Assembly (NCBI RefSeq): GCF_003815715.1
Contig: NZ_CP033922.1
Location: 4,202,001 to 4,266,000, forward strand
Source: Chryseobacterium sp. G0162
Lineage (GTDB): Bacteria > Bacteroidota > Bacteroidia > Flavobacteriales > Weeksellaceae
Direction: 5' to 3'
DNA length: 64,000 nucleotides
Below are positions 17,150-27,015 of the stretch, piece by piece. Positions within the stretch are counted from its first letter, which is position 1. Every line of letters starts with the position of its first letter. Position numbers and translations under genes: made by a program. Below the pieces are notes generated by a model, which was not told where the DNA came from, made no database searches, and saw only the letters and a program-made list of their open reading frames with translations.

Positions 17150-18079
17150 TTAAAAGATTACTTCTCCATACATTCCGATCTTCAGATAACCGTCATTTTT
17201 CACATTTACTTTCATGGCATACACCAGATTGGCTCTTTCATCTTTGGTTTGAATGGTTTTCGGCGAAAATTCAGATTTAGAGGAAATCCAGGTAATGGTT
17301 CCCGGATATTCTTTGTAACTGTCTTTACCATTATCAATCCTAACTTTTACCTGTTGCCCTATCTTAATTTGTGATAGTTGTATACCTGTTACATACGCTT
17401 TTAAATCAAGATTTTCCGTATTGGCAATTTTATACAATGGCTTTCCAATGACCTGAAGCTCGCCCTGCAAAGCATAATTTGTTAATACTGTTCCTTTGAT
17501 TGGGTTAATGATCTGCCCTTTATTAATTTGTTCCTGGATTTGTGCGGCAGCTTTCTCCATAGGTGCTTTTTCACTCAATATACTTCGGTTCTGTGTATTG
17601 GTGTTGTAAGTATTCAGTTTAAGCTGTTGTTCCGTAACAGCAATCTGTTTTTTAAGTTGATCTATGGAGGCATTGATATCATCCAGCTGTTTACGGGTGG
17701 CAGCATCTGCTTTTACCAGGTTTTCAGTACGGCTTTTTTCTCTTAATTGTTGTACTAACTGTGATTTCTGTACTTCGAGCTGCCTGCGTACCAGTTCCGT
17801 CTGGTCACCAGGAGCGATTGTTTTTTCATTTAAGGCAGCAATACTGGCTTCAGTTTGTTGCTTCTGAAGTTCTGCAACCTTTACATCAATCTGTCCTACC
17901 GGATCACCTGATTTCAACTGTGCTCCTTCTTTTACATTGTACGAAAGGAGCAAACCGTTTTGTTGTGCGGATACAATCACTTCATCAGCTTCAAAATTCC
18001 CCGAAGCATCATATTCGTTTTTTTGCGTACAGGCATTCAGAAATAATGCTGCTGAAACAATTACTATATATTTTTTCAT
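17150..18079 (-). CDS. HlyD/YbhG-type periplasmic adaptor lipoprotein
   Basis: A 309-residue membrane fusion protein that links the inner-membrane ABC pump to the TolC channel. The N-terminus MKKYIVIVSAALFLNACTQ is a lipoprotein signal with Cys at residue 17. Two half-motifs of the biotinyl-lipoyl domain flank a long coiled coil (about residues 65-185, rich in Q, K and E). A beta-barrel region follows (LKAYVTGIQLSQIKIGQQVKVRID). It lies 12 bp upstream of the first ATPase gene in the operon. Confidence 0.92.
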   Translation of the reverse strand: MKKYIVIVSAALFLNACTQKNEYDASGNFEADEVIVSAQQNGLLLSYNVKEGAQLKSGDPVGQIDVKVAELQKQQTEASIAALNEKTIAPGDQTELVRRQLEVQKSQLVQQLREKSRTENLVKADAATRKQLDDINASIDQLKKQIAVTEQQLKLNTYNTNTQNRSILSEKAPMEKAAAQIQEQINKGQIINPIKGTVLTNYALQGELQVIGKPLYKIANTENLDLKAYVTGIQLSQIKIGQQVKVRIDNGKDSYKEYPGTITWISSKSEFSPKTIQTKDERANLVYAMKVNVKNDGYLKIGMYGEVIF

Positions 18080-18095
18080 GTTGTTACATTTATGA

Positions 18096-19367
18096 TTAAT
18101 GGCCTGATTTGAATTTTAAATTATATTGTGACTGAAGCAGCTGTATCTGATGAAGAATAAGGTTTTGCTTTGCTGCGTTTTCATTATTGATTTTCTGAAT
18201 GTATTCGTGGGTGGTAATAACCCCATTAGTGAGCTGAGCTGAGGCAGACCTTGTGACTGCTTCCCTCAGTTCTATTGTTTTTTGATCCTGGCCGATCATT
18301 TCTGCGTATTTTTTTATATTTTCATCCTGTTGAGCAATATCAATTTTTACATTTCGGATGAAAGTTTCTTTATCAGCATCTGCTGACTGACTGCTGAGAT
18401 CATAGATTGAACGTTGATTTTTTAAGGTATAAAGACTTCCCAGTGACCAGTTCAGTCGAATACCGGTGATGTACCACGCTCCAAAATCATTAGAAATAGG
18501 ATTAAGAGTAGGTCGTCCGTAAGCTCCCTGAAAAAAGGCTTTGAAGGTAGGCATGTAACTTGATTTCAACTGTTTTGTCTGTGCTTCATAGATCTCTTTC
18601 TGTAAATCGAACATTTTAAGCTCCGGCCTGTTGATTTCCTCTGATGATAGAATAGGTTCAGGTTTTACTAACTCGGAGGATGAGGTAATTTCCTTACCGG
18701 TAAAAATAGAAAGCATTTTTAAAAAAGCAGAGCGGTTTCCCTCGTAATCAATATTTACTGATTTTGTATTCTCAATCTCGGCTTTTAGTTCATTGACATC
18801 GCTTGCGTAAGCAGTACCATATTTATAGGCTGCTTCCGCTTTATCCAATTGAGTCTGCAGATTGGCAACTTTAAGTTCATTGAGTTTCAACTGAGCATCC
18901 AGCAAAAAAATAGAAAAGAAGATGGAGTTGATACGGTCATTAATGGTATATAATTCTATTTCTACATTTTGCTTTTGTAATCCGGCATTGGCTTTTGTAA
19001 TCTCGTTTTGATACTGTGTACTGCCTCCATCAAATAACAATTGCTCTACTTCTCCGGAAATCCTGTATTGGTCTTTACTGAATGTGGGGGGAGAAAATCC
19101 CATAGGAGAGGCACCACCAAGTAAGGCACCATAATCAACTACCTGAGATTGATATGTTGCCTGACCCGAAATATTGAACTGAGGCAAAAACTTTTTGTTG
19201 GCATTCTTAATGGTATAGTCTGCCGATTGAGCGACCAGATTCATTTTTTTGACAGCAGGGTAGTTTTCTCTTGCCAGAAGGTAACATTCCTCCAACGTGA
19301 GTGACTGTGCATTGACTGAAACAGCTAATAACCCCAAGCCAATAGTCAAAAGTGTTTTGTATATCAT
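18096..19367 (-). CDS. TolC family outer-membrane efflux channel
   Basis: A 423-residue protein with a signal peptide (MIYKTLLTIGLGLLAVSVNA) and the duplicated helical pattern of the outer-membrane efflux family. Examples are LTLEECYLLARENYPAVKK near the N-terminus and TRSASAQLTNGVITTHEYIQ near the C-terminus. It is the first structural gene after tetR and is preceded by the 17-bp operator at 19381-19397. It lies 16 bp from the adaptor gene. Confidence 0.92.
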   Translation of the reverse strand: MIYKTLLTIGLGLLAVSVNAQSLTLEECYLLARENYPAVKKMNLVAQSADYTIKNANKKFLPQFNISGQATYQSQVVDYGALLGGASPMGFSPPTFSKDQYRISGEVEQLLFDGGSTQYQNEITKANAGLQKQNVEIELYTINDRINSIFFSIFLLDAQLKLNELKVANLQTQLDKAEAAYKYGTAYASDVNELKAEIENTKSVNIDYEGNRSAFLKMLSIFTGKEITSSSELVKPEPILSSEEINRPELKMFDLQKEIYEAQTKQLKSSYMPTFKAFFQGAYGRPTLNPISNDFGAWYITGIRLNWSLGSLYTLKNQRSIYDLSSQSADADKETFIRNVKIDIAQQDENIKKYAEMIGQDQKTIELREAVTRSASAQLTNGVITTHEYIQKINNENAAKQNLILHQIQLLQSQYNLKFKSGH

Positions 19368-19380
19368 TTTATTATTTTGT

Positions 19381-19397
19381 TTTAATCATTTGATTAA
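19381..19397. promoter_or_regulatory. TetR operator candidate before tolC
   Basis: TTTAATCATTTGATTAA lies between tetR and tolC. The same 17 bases occur, inverted, at 20099-20115 upstream of tetR. The core TTAATCA / TGATTAA is a 7-bp inverted repeat. Confidence 0.75.
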
Positions 19398-19414
19398 TTT
19401 GGTGGCAAAAAAAA

Positions 19415-20047
19415 TTATTTCGCCTTCATCATTGCTTTTATCCAAACCGGAATGAGTTTTTTACGCTCCTGCATCATCTGGCTGAATTGTTGGTTGTCTA
19501 TTTTGCTGATGGATGTGATCAACGGCTGAGCAATAAATGGAAAAATAACTAATCCCATTACATTCATTAAGAATTGCAGAGGATTAGGTTCGGTTACTTC
19601 TTCGTTCTCAACTGCTGTCTGATATTGCTTAATAAATTCAGAATTCAACACAACATCTTTAATAGGTAATTTACCCATCAGGCCGGTAGGGTTGTTTCTC
19701 AGTTCACTCATGATAAAAAGCGGTACACCCGGTTCGCCGGAAAGGAAATTAATGTAATTGGACGCAATAAGTTCTATTTTCTTTTCCAAACTGGTTTTGC
19801 CGTCATTCAAGATAGTGGTAAGATGATGGATAAAGCCGGACAAGGTTTCCAGCATGATAATATCAAATAACTTCTGTTTACTTCGGAAGTAATAGTTGAG
19901 TAAAGCGAGATTGATTCCTGCTTCTTCAGCAATATCCCTTGTACGGGTAGCTGCAAAACCCTTTTGATGGAATACTGAACGGGCTGCTTCCTTAATTTTT
20001 TCTTCTGTTGAATTATCCAGATTATTGACTTCTTTAGTTTTTGCCAT
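19415..20047 (-). CDS. TetR family repressor of the efflux operon (CecR/YbiH-like)
   Basis: A 210-residue regulator with an N-terminal helix-turn-helix (KEAARSVFHQKGFAATRTRD, then GINLALLNYYFRSKQKLF). Its position at the head of a TolC-adaptor-ATPase-permease operon mirrors E. coli cecR-ybhGFSR. Identical 17-bp inverted repeats flank it, one before its own gene and one before tolC, so autoregulation and repression of the pump are likely. The inducer is unknown. Confidence 0.92.
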   Translation of the reverse strand: MAKTKEVNNLDNSTEEKIKEAARSVFHQKGFAATRTRDIAEEAGINLALLNYYFRSKQKLFDIIMLETLSGFIHHLTTILNDGKTSLEKKIELIASNYINFLSGEPGVPLFIMSELRNNPTGLMGKLPIKDVVLNSEFIKQYQTAVENEEVTEPNPLQFLMNVMGLVIFPFIAQPLITSISKIDNQQFSQMMQERKKLIPVWIKAMMKAK

Positions 20048-20098
20048 GTTGCATCAAAGTTCTTTTCAGGGACAAATATACAAACTTATTCTTTTGAT

Positions 20099-20115
20099 TT
20101 AATCAAATGATTAAA
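20099..20115. promoter_or_regulatory. TetR operator candidate before tetR
   Basis: TTAATCAAATGATTAAA is the exact reverse complement of the 17-bp site before tolC, 52 bp upstream of the tetR start. Confidence 0.75.
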
Positions 20116-20254
20116 AATGATTTTTAATGAGCCTTTTTAAATAGATACTTGTTGGAAAATTGTAAAGAAATCTAAGAATGATACTGCTTTTAAGATGAAA
20201 GAAAATCAGAGATTTTCAGAAATATTTTCAAATCATCTTTTACATGACAATATT

Positions 20255-20300
20255 CTATGTGCCTATGTGGTTAATTTTTTTTGAACCCATAGACCCATAG
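20255..20300. repeat. Second copy of the TATGTGCCTATGTGGTT repeat
   Basis: CTATGTGCCTATGTGGTTAA starts at 20255 and is followed, after a T-run, by a degenerate complementary arm ending ACCCATAG at 20300. It matches 13156-13172 in its left arm. The right arm has diverged. Confidence 0.5.
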
Positions 20301-20529
20301 ATTTTTACAAATAAAATGAGTGGAGGTAATGATAAAAATATATTGTTAACAGTATATAATTTTACCGTAGATAAAATCTTAGCATCATTGCATTTTCCAT
20401 GAAATCCTTTTATCCATGAAGAATATATCTGATGCCAATAGCGATTTTGCATTCTTTTTAAGAGTATTGTTTGAAAACATTATTCATTTTTTTATCTTAG
20501 GCTTTCAGAATCTTATATTATTATAAAAT

Positions 20530-20555
20530 ATGCCCATTTTATTGGAAATGGGCAT
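20530..20555 (-). terminator. Hairpin downstream of queH, possible terminator
   Basis: 10-bp stem ATGCCCATTT / AAATGGGCAT with a 6-nt loop, 72 bp beyond the queH stop. On the minus strand no long T-run follows, so the terminator reading is tentative. Confidence 0.4.
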
Positions 20556-20626
20556 CCTATTTATTGAAAACTGATGGTGATAAGATGAAATCATTTCCTC
20601 TAAATGAGATCAAGAAAAATATATTT

Positions 20627-21280
20627 TCAGTCTTTACCATAATATTTTTCGCCCAATTTTATTTTCTCTCTTCCTGTTTCCACCCGCCATTTATTGGTGT
20701 CTCTTAAAGAATAGGCACAGCCGCAATATTCCTGCATATAAAACTGTTCTTCTTTACTGATATCAAGCATACGCTTTGAGCCGCCTTTCTTTCGCCAGTT
20801 GTAAGTCCAGTAAGTAATTCCTTCATAATGACCGGCTGCACGAATTCCACAATCATTGATCTGTTCCATGTTTTTCCAACGGGAAATACCCAGTGAGCTG
20901 GAAATGATATCGAATCCGTTTTCATACGCGTACAATGCCGTCCGCTCAAAGCGCATATCAAAACACATGGTACAACGGATTCCTCTTTCGGGTTCCCATT
21001 CCATGCCTTTTGCTCTGGCGAACCAGTCATCCACATCATAATCAGCATCAACGAAAGAAATATTGTGTTTCTCAGCAAAACGGATATTTTCTTCTTTTCT
21101 TAAATCATATTCTTTCTTTGGATGAATATTGGGATTATGAAAAAAGATGGTAAAATCTATCCCCGATGCAATAATTGCTTCCATTACTTCTCCGGAACAT
21201 GGAGCGCAACAAGAGTGCAACAACAGTTTTTTACCTCCTTCCGGCAATACTAATTTCTCTCTTTCAAAATTCATTTTCAT
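20627..21280 (-). CDS. queH: Epoxyqueuosine reductase QueH
   Basis: A 217-residue enzyme of the QueH (DUF208) family, which makes the last step of queuosine tRNA modification, reducing epoxyqueuosine. The diagnostic cysteines are present: HSCCAPC (Cys24, Cys25, Cys28) and [11 protein letters not shown] (Cys103, Cys106), followed by [15 protein letters not shown]. These bind the iron-sulfur cluster and metal. It starts 2 bp after the enoyl-CoA hydratase stop, so it is probably the last gene of the valine/propionate operon although functionally unrelated to it. Confidence 0.92.
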   Translation of the reverse strand: MKMNFEREKLVLPEGGKKLLLHSCCAPCSGEVMEAIIASGIDFTIFFHNPNIHPKKEYDLRKEENIRFAEKHNISFVDADYDVDDWFARAKGMEWEPERGIRCTMCFDMRFERTALYAYENGFDIISSSLGISRWKNMEQINDCGIRAAGHYEGITYWTYNWRKKGGSKRMLDISKEEQFYMQEYCGCAYSLRDTNKWRVETGREKIKLGEKYYGKD

Positions 21281-21282
21281 TA

Positions 21283-22065
21283 TTATTTCCCTGTAAAATC
21301 AGGATTTCTTTTTTCTATAAATGCACCTATGCCTTCGTTATGGTCTTGGGTTGTAAACAACTCACCAAATAAGGCGGCTTCTTGTTTCAGCCCGTCTGCA
21401 ATATGCAGTTCAAAGCCTGTATTTAATGATTGTTTTGCTTTTGCTACAGCTATTGGTCCTCTTAAGGCAATGGTTTCTGCCAGTTTTTGAGCCTCCCTCA
21501 ATAGTTCTTCAGGTGCAATGACCCTGTTGACAAAACCAAATTCTTTACAGGCAGCTGCTGAATAAAATTCGCCTGAGAAAACCATTTCTCTTGCTTTGTA
21601 TAAGCCAATCGCTCTTGGAAGACGCTGTGTTCCGCCAAAACAAGGTAATAAGCCTAAGGTAACTTCCGGCAATCCGAATTTAGCTTTCTCACTGGCCAGA
21701 ATAATATCGCATGATAATGCCAGCTCACAGCCACCGCCTAATGCGAAACCGTTAACTGCCGCAATGACTGCAAAAGGCAATTCTTCGATAGCATTGAAAG
21801 CGGTTTGCGCCATGATGGAAAACGCTTCAGCTTCCTGAGGAGTCATTCCCTGCATGGCTTTGATGTCCGCACCGGCAACAAAAGCTTTTTCTCCGGAGCC
21901 TGTAATGATCAGGACCCGAATATCTGAGTTTGTTTTTATCTGATCGGCAAATATTTTAAGTTCTTTTAAAACAACTTCATTCAAAGCATTTAAGGCTTGT
22001 GGACGATTAATAGTCAGTGTTCCGACATGTCCCTGTTGTTTGTATAATAAGGTTTCAAAATTCAT
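21283..22065 (-). CDS. Enoyl-CoA hydratase, probably methacrylyl-CoA hydratase
   Basis: A 260-residue crotonase-fold enzyme. It has oxyanion-hole motifs [11 protein letters not shown] and [13 protein letters not shown], and both catalytic glutamates, Glu114 (GGCELAL) and Glu134 ([11 protein letters not shown]). By context it would hydrate methacrylyl-CoA to 3-hydroxyisobutyryl-CoA in valine breakdown, between the acyl-CoA dehydrogenase and the hydrolase encoded upstream. A broader short-chain enoyl-CoA hydratase role cannot be excluded. Confidence 0.9.
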   Translation of the reverse strand: MNFETLLYKQQGHVGTLTINRPQALNALNEVVLKELKIFADQIKTNSDIRVLIITGSGEKAFVAGADIKAMQGMTPQEAEAFSIMAQTAFNAIEELPFAVIAAVNGFALGGGCELALSCDIILASEKAKFGLPEVTLGLLPCFGGTQRLPRAIGLYKAREMVFSGEFYSAAACKEFGFVNRVIAPEELLREAQKLAETIALRGPIAVAKAKQSLNTGFELHIADGLKQEAALFGELFTTQDHNEGIGAFIEKRNPDFTGK

Positions 22066-22108
22066 TGTATCTAGTTTTTGGGGATGGAAATTTTGTGGTG
22101 AAAAAAGA

Positions 22109-23011
22109 TCAGTTTCCGTTTTCTACGTTTAATTTCCCATTTAAAAATTGGATAATGCTTGAAAAATCTATGGCTCCGTTTCCGGATTCACTCCACATTC
22201 TATATAAATTTAAAGCGGCATTTCCCAGTGGAGTAGAGGTTTTGGTTTCCAATCCTGCTTCTGCTGCCAGTCCCAGGTCTTTGGTCATCAGATCTACAGC
22301 AAATCCTCCTGAATATTCCCTTGATGCAGGAGCATTTTCCATCACGCCAGGATATGGATTGTATACTTCTAAAGACCAGTTTTTACCGGAACTTTTCTGC
22401 ATTATTTCACTTAATGTTTTAGGATCTAATCCATGTCGGATTCCTAAATTAATAGCTTCAGAAGTTCCGATCATGTGGATGGCCAATAACATATTATTAC
22501 AGATTTTTGCCACCTGACCGGCTCCGGAATCTCCTGCATGGAATATATTCTGTCCCATACATTTTAAAATAGGTCTTGCTTTTTCGTAGTCTTCGGTTTT
22601 ACCACCTACGATAAACGTTAATGTTCCGGCTTTTGCTCCGGCTGTACCTCCGGAAACAGGAGCATCTATCATTTTACAGCCTTTAGATACAGCAAGTTTA
22701 GCAACAGAACGGGCTGTTACAGCATCTATGGTACTGCTGTCGATTAATAATGTATTAGGTTGTAAACTGTTGACAAATTCTTCAGAGTACAATTCGGCAA
22801 CGTGTTTCCCGGAAGGAAGCATCGTGATGACTACCTCTGCATCTTTGATTGCTTCTAACGCTGAACCAGAAGCTTGTCCGCCTGCTGAAACCAAAGCTTC
22901 TAAGGCCGTTTTTGAAAGGTCAAATCCCTTTACAGAATGACCATTTTTTACTAAGTTTGCGGCCATAGGTCCGCCCATATTTCCTAATCCTATGAATGCT
23001 ATATTGGACAT
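22109..23011 (-). CDS. mmsB: 3-hydroxyisobutyrate dehydrogenase
   Basis: A 300-residue NAD-dependent enzyme that oxidises 3-hydroxyisobutyrate to methylmalonate semialdehyde. It has the N-terminal dinucleotide motif IGLGNMGGPMA, the substrate-binding motif DAPVSGGTAGAKAGTL (116-131) and the catalytic lysine at about 169 (GQVAKICNNML). The length is standard for the family. The hydrolase gene lies upstream and the hydratase gene downstream, both for adjacent steps. Confidence 0.94.
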   Translation of the reverse strand: MSNIAFIGLGNMGGPMAANLVKNGHSVKGFDLSKTALEALVSAGGQASGSALEAIKDAEVVITMLPSGKHVAELYSEEFVNSLQPNTLLIDSSTIDAVTARSVAKLAVSKGCKMIDAPVSGGTAGAKAGTLTFIVGGKTEDYEKARPILKCMGQNIFHAGDSGAGQVAKICNNMLLAIHMIGTSEAINLGIRHGLDPKTLSEIMQKSSGKNWSLEVYNPYPGVMENAPASREYSGGFAVDLMTKDLGLAAEAGLETKTSTPLGNAALNLYRMWSESGNGAIDFSSIIQFLNGKLNVENGN

Positions 23012-23071
23012 AATTATTTCTTTGAGGGTTAAAAAATGATTGAATTTGGATTGAAAGCGAATGCTGAGCGT

Positions 23072-24178
23072 TTAAGATCTGATCACTACTTCTTTATTCA
23101 CTTTCCATTCTCCGATGATCCATTCAAAATAAGAGTTTATCCATTCCTGAGTGACCTCATCTAAGGTGGCAGGATGCCATTTTGGAGATTGATCTTTATC
23201 GATTAATAATGCCCGTACTCCTTCTGCAAAATCAGGATGAATGCAGCATTGACAAGATAGATTCAGTTCGGATTGGAAAACTTCTTCCAGGCTTAAATCC
23301 TTACCTTGTTTCAATTGTCTGAAAATAATGTGAGCTGAACTGGGAGAACCTGCCTCAAAACTTTTAATTCCGGCATTAATCCATTCGTCTTTTTCGGGAG
23401 AATTGATTAGTATTTCCCTGAATTGTTCCAATGTTTCAGCTTTTTCAAACCTTTCTACAAAGTCTTGATGAAGGGCTGCCTGTGATTCCGGAACAGAAAC
23501 CTCCTTGGAAACGTTTTTTAATATTTCAGAAACGGTCTTGTGATGATTGTCATTCCACTCTGTACGTTCTAATTCGTTGAGGATGATTTCTTTTGAAGAA
23601 GATTTTACATAATAATCTGCCAGCCCTAAAAATTTGCAATCGGCTCCATCAAGTCTGGCCCCTGTTAATCCTAAATACAATCCATAAGCGGGTGGCATTT
23701 TATTTAAAAACCAGGTTGCACCCACATCAGGATATAATCCAATTGTAATTTCAGGCATCGCGAGTTTACTTCTTTCCGTTACAATACGGTGGGATGCGCC
23801 GACCATAATTCCGATGCCGCCGCCCATTACAATTCCGTGCCCCCAAACGATGATAGGTTTTGGATAAGTATGTATCGTGTAATCTACCTGATATTCTTTT
23901 GAGAAGAAATCAAAGCAATCCTGTGGTACCTGAGTAGGGTCAATAGCTCTCTGGGCAACGATGGCATCATGCAATTGTCTTACATCACCTCCTGCACACA
24001 AAGCTTTTTCACCTGCCCCCTGAATAAACAGGCAGGCTATTTCATCGGAATTTTTCCAGTCTTCCAACACGGTTTTTAATTCTTCAATCATAGGCAATGA
24101 AAGAGAATTCAGTGTTTTTTCAGAATTAAGGGTAATGATTCCGACTTTGTTTTTTATTTCTGTAAGTAGTAAATTCAT
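23072..24178 (-). CDS. 3-hydroxyisobutyryl-CoA hydrolase (crotonase family)
   Basis: A 368-residue protein, about 100 residues longer than the hydratase, as is normal for HIBCH-type hydrolases. Motifs are GEKALCAGGDVRQLHD, GIVMGGGIGIMVGASHRIVT and AMPEITIGLYPDVGATWFLN, the last holding the Glu and Asp characteristic of this hydrolase. It releases free 3-hydroxyisobutyrate from its CoA ester, avoiding build-up of toxic methacrylyl-CoA. It lies 16 bp after the acyl-CoA dehydrogenase gene. Confidence 0.93.
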   Translation of the reverse strand: MNLLLTEIKNKVGIITLNSEKTLNSLSLPMIEELKTVLEDWKNSDEIACLFIQGAGEKALCAGGDVRQLHDAIVAQRAIDPTQVPQDCFDFFSKEYQVDYTIHTYPKPIIVWGHGIVMGGGIGIMVGASHRIVTERSKLAMPEITIGLYPDVGATWFLNKMPPAYGLYLGLTGARLDGADCKFLGLADYYVKSSSKEIILNELERTEWNDNHHKTVSEILKNVSKEVSVPESQAALHQDFVERFEKAETLEQFREILINSPEKDEWINAGIKSFEAGSPSSAHIIFRQLKQGKDLSLEEVFQSELNLSCQCCIHPDFAEGVRALLIDKDQSPKWHPATLDEVTQEWINSYFEWIIGEWKVNKEVVIRS

Positions 24179-24194
24179 TTTTTAAGAGTTTAAA

Positions 24195-25355
24195 TTAACG
24201 AATCTGTAAAGTAGCTCCTTCTTCCAGGATCTTTCTTGAAATAACGAGCTTCATAATCTCATTAGTACCTTCTACGACCTGATGTACTCTGGCATCACGC
24301 ATGAGACGTTCTACAGGAAAATCCTGTGTACATCCATAACCACCTAATATCTGAAGGGCTTCATTGCATATATTAAAACACATATCGGTAGCCAGTCTTT
24401 TGGCCATTGCACAGTAAGTAGTCGCATTCGGATCTTTAGAATCGAGCTTAAAAGCTGCCAGCTGTACCATTTGTCGGGCAGCTACTAATTCTGTCGCCAT
24501 ATCTGCAATTTTAAACTGTAGAGATTGAAACTGAGCCAGTGATTTTCCAAATTGCTGTCTTTCATGCATATACTTCTGAGCCTGATTAATCGCTCCCTGA
24601 GCCGCTCCTACAGAGCAGGTTCCGATATTGATTCGGCCACCGTCCAATCCTTTCAGGGCAATTTTAAAGCCTTCCCCTAAGGTACCTAAAAGATATTTCT
24701 CATCTACTTCTACATGATCGAGAAATACAAAACGGGTAGGCTGGGTATTCCAACCTAGTTTTTTCTCCTTTTCTCCAAAGCTGATTCCCGGGTTGTTCGC
24801 AGGTACTACAAAGGCACTGATGCCTTTTGCACCGGAGTTCTCTGTACGAGCCATCACAATGAGCACATCGCTTTCGCCAGCTCCTGAAATAAAGGCTTTA
24901 GTACCATTAATGAGATATTTATTATCCTTTTTAACAGCTGTAGTTTTCAGACCTGCCGCATCAGATCCTGATCCTGGTTCGGTAAGGCAATAAGAACCCA
25001 ATAGTGCTCCTGATGCCAGTTTTGAACAGAATTCTTTTCTGATTTCATCATTCCCAAACTCGTCAATCATCCACGAAACCATATTATGAATGGTGATATA
25101 AGCGGTGGTGGAAGGACAGGCTGCGGCTAATTCTTCAAAGATAATAGCAGCATCAAGCCGTGATAGTCCCAAACCGCCTGCGTCTTCACTGGTATAGACT
25201 CCACAAAATCCCAATTCACCGGCTTTGGTTATGGCATCTCTTGGAAATATCTTTTGGGCATCCCATTCTGAAGCATAAGGCGTGAGCTCTTTTTCAGCAA
25301 ACTTTCTTGCGGCATCCTGAAATGCCAGTTGTTCATCACTTAGGTTAAATTCCAT
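24195..25355 (-). CDS. Acyl-CoA dehydrogenase, probably isobutyryl-CoA dehydrogenase
   Basis: A 386-residue FAD enzyme with the three acyl-CoA dehydrogenase domains. Motifs are CLTEPGSGSDAAGLKT, the C-terminal QILGGYGCTQDFPVERLMRD and VHQVVEGTNEIMKLVISR. The catalytic base for short branched substrates is expected within the C-terminal domain. Its place among valine-degradation genes points to oxidation of isobutyryl-CoA to methacrylyl-CoA, but the exact chain specificity is an inference. Confidence 0.92.
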   Translation of the reverse strand: MEFNLSDEQLAFQDAARKFAEKELTPYASEWDAQKIFPRDAITKAGELGFCGVYTSEDAGGLGLSRLDAAIIFEELAAACPSTTAYITIHNMVSWMIDEFGNDEIRKEFCSKLASGALLGSYCLTEPGSGSDAAGLKTTAVKKDNKYLINGTKAFISGAGESDVLIVMARTENSGAKGISAFVVPANNPGISFGEKEKKLGWNTQPTRFVFLDHVEVDEKYLLGTLGEGFKIALKGLDGGRINIGTCSVGAAQGAINQAQKYMHERQQFGKSLAQFQSLQFKIADMATELVAARQMVQLAAFKLDSKDPNATTYCAMAKRLATDMCFNICNEALQILGGYGCTQDFPVERLMRDARVHQVVEGTNEIMKLVISRKILEEGATLQIR

Positions 25356-25445
25356 AATTTTTAGGGTTTAAAATTTGAATTGAAAGTGCTCAGATCGTGA
25401 ATGGGGACTTGCCTCTTATTTTCAGTTGCCCACTTTCATCATGTA

Positions 25446-26942
25446 CTATTTTAAACTGATCGTCATATTAAGACTTCCTCCCGGAACATCCTCTTCAAAC
25501 CAGCGTGCAGTAATGGTTTTGGTTTCTGTATAGAACTTTACACCCTGTTTTCCGTAAGAATGCAGGTCGCCAAAGAACGATTTTCTCCATCCTGTAAATG
25601 AGAAAAATGGCAATGGAACAGGAATCGGAAGGTTGACTCCAATTTGTCCCACTTCAATTTCGTGCTGGAATTTTCTGGCAGCAGCTCCTGAATTGGTAAA
25701 GATCGAAGTTCCGTTTCCATAAGGGTTGTTGTTGATGATCTGAATAGCCTCATCCAGCGTGTCTGCTTTTAATAAAAGTAAAGCAGGGCCAAAGATTTCC
25801 TCTTTGTAAATATCCATTTCTACAGATACATTATTGAACAGAGTAGGACCTACAAAATATCCGTTTTCATATCCTTCTACGATACAGTTGCTTCCATCTA
25901 ATAATACTTCAGCGCCCTGGTCATAAGCACTCTTGATAAGTCTCAGTACCTTTTCTTTAGACTGTTGATTGATTAATGGGCCAAAAGCAGCAGATTCATC
26001 AGACCATACTCCAGGTTTGATCGTGCTTAAAGCGGTTTTGATCTCCTCTACCCAATTTTGAGCTTCACCTACCAGAACTGCAACACTGATAGCCATACAA
26101 CGCTGCCCGGCTGCACCACACGATGCACCTACCAGATTGTTGATGACCTGCCCTTTATTGGCATCAGGCATAACGACCATGTGGTTTTTTGCACCACCAA
26201 AAGCCTGAACTCTTTTCAGATTATCTGTTCCTGTACGGTAAACATGTTCAGCTACTGGAACAGAACCTACAAATGAAATGGCTTTGATCTCAGGATGATT
26301 CAGGATATGATTCACCTGATCTTTGGAGCCATGAACAATATTTAAAACTCCTTTTGGAAAGCCGGCTTCCAAGAATAGCTCTGCCATTTTCATGGAAGTC
26401 ATTGGCGTTTGCTCAGAAGGTTTTAAGATAAAGGTATTTCCACAGGCAATCGCCATTGGGAACATCCATAAAGGAATCATCGCAGGGAAGTTGAAAGGAG
26501 TAATTCCTGCACAAACTCCAAGAGGTTGAATATAACTGTAGGTATCTACGCCACGGGCTACATTTTCTACCGTTTCTCCCATCATCAGGGTTGGAATATT
26601 GCAGGCATGTTCCACAACTTCAATACCGCGCCATACATCTCCCATTGCATCTGCAAAGGTTTTCCCGTTTTCTTTGGAAAGGATTTCGGCGATTTCTTTT
26701 TGATGTTCTTTTAAAAGGTGTTGGTATTTTAAAAATAACCTCGCCCTTTCCGGAGTGGCAACCTCTTTCCAGATTTTGAAAGCTTCTGTAGCAGCTTCAA
26801 TGGCTTGATCGACTTCTGATACTAATGTTAAAGGCACCTCAGCAAGAATTTCTTGGGAAGCAGGGTTTTCTACCGGAAGATGTTCTTGAGTTTTACTCTC
26901 AGTAAACACTCCATTGATTAATATTTTTACTTTTTGTGACAT
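25446..26942 (-). CDS. mmsA: Methylmalonate-semialdehyde dehydrogenase (CoA-acylating)
   Basis: A 498-residue aldehyde dehydrogenase of the MmsA class. It converts methylmalonate semialdehyde with CoA and NAD to propionyl-CoA and CO2. The catalytic Cys is residue 282 in [14 protein letters not shown], and [13 protein letters not shown] and [16 protein letters not shown] are class motifs. As in MmsA/IolA, the general-base Glu position is not of the usual ALDH form (FGGAKNH). Its product feeds straight into the upstream prpBCD genes. A strong hairpin lies between it and prpD. Confidence 0.95.
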   Translation of the reverse strand: MSQKVKILINGVFTESKTQEHLPVENPASQEILAEVPLTLVSEVDQAIEAATEAFKIWKEVATPERARLFLKYQHLLKEHQKEIAEILSKENGKTFADAMGDVWRGIEVVEHACNIPTLMMGETVENVARGVDTYSYIQPLGVCAGITPFNFPAMIPLWMFPMAIACGNTFILKPSEQTPMTSMKMAELFLEAGFPKGVLNIVHGSKDQVNHILNHPEIKAISFVGSVPVAEHVYRTGTDNLKRVQAFGGAKNHMVVMPDANKGQVINNLVGASCGAAGQRCMAISVAVLVGEAQNWVEEIKTALSTIKPGVWSDESAAFGPLINQQSKEKVLRLIKSAYDQGAEVLLDGSNCIVEGYENGYFVGPTLFNNVSVEMDIYKEEIFGPALLLLKADTLDEAIQIINNNPYGNGTSIFTNSGAAARKFQHEIEVGQIGVNLPIPVPLPFFSFTGWRKSFFGDLHSYGKQGVKFYTETKTITARWFEEDVPGGSLNMTISLK

Positions 26943-26970
26943 GTTTTATAAGTTGAAAAGTTGAGAAGGA

Positions 26971-27006
26971 AAGTTGAAAGTAAGTGGTGTTGCTTACTTT
27001 CAACTT
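26971..27006 (-). other. Perfect hairpin between prpD and mmsA
   Basis: AAGTTGAAAGTAAG (26971-26984) and CTTACTTTCAACTT (26993-27006) form a 14-bp perfect stem with an 8-nt loop. The minus-strand sequence after it (TCCTTCTCAACTTTTC) is only moderately T-rich. It may be a leaky terminator, an RNA-stability hairpin, or both. Confidence 0.55.
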
Positions 27007-27015
27007 TTAATTGGG

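Larger units (their letters stand above)
20116..20626. other. Gene-free region between queH and the efflux regulator
   Basis: This contains a dispersed hairpin repeat (20255-20300) and an inverted repeat ATGCCCATTT / AAATGGGCAT (20530-20539 and 20546-20555). The latter could terminate the queH transcript on the minus strand. No convincing gene was found. A 65-codon frame inside has no coding character. Confidence 0.5.
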
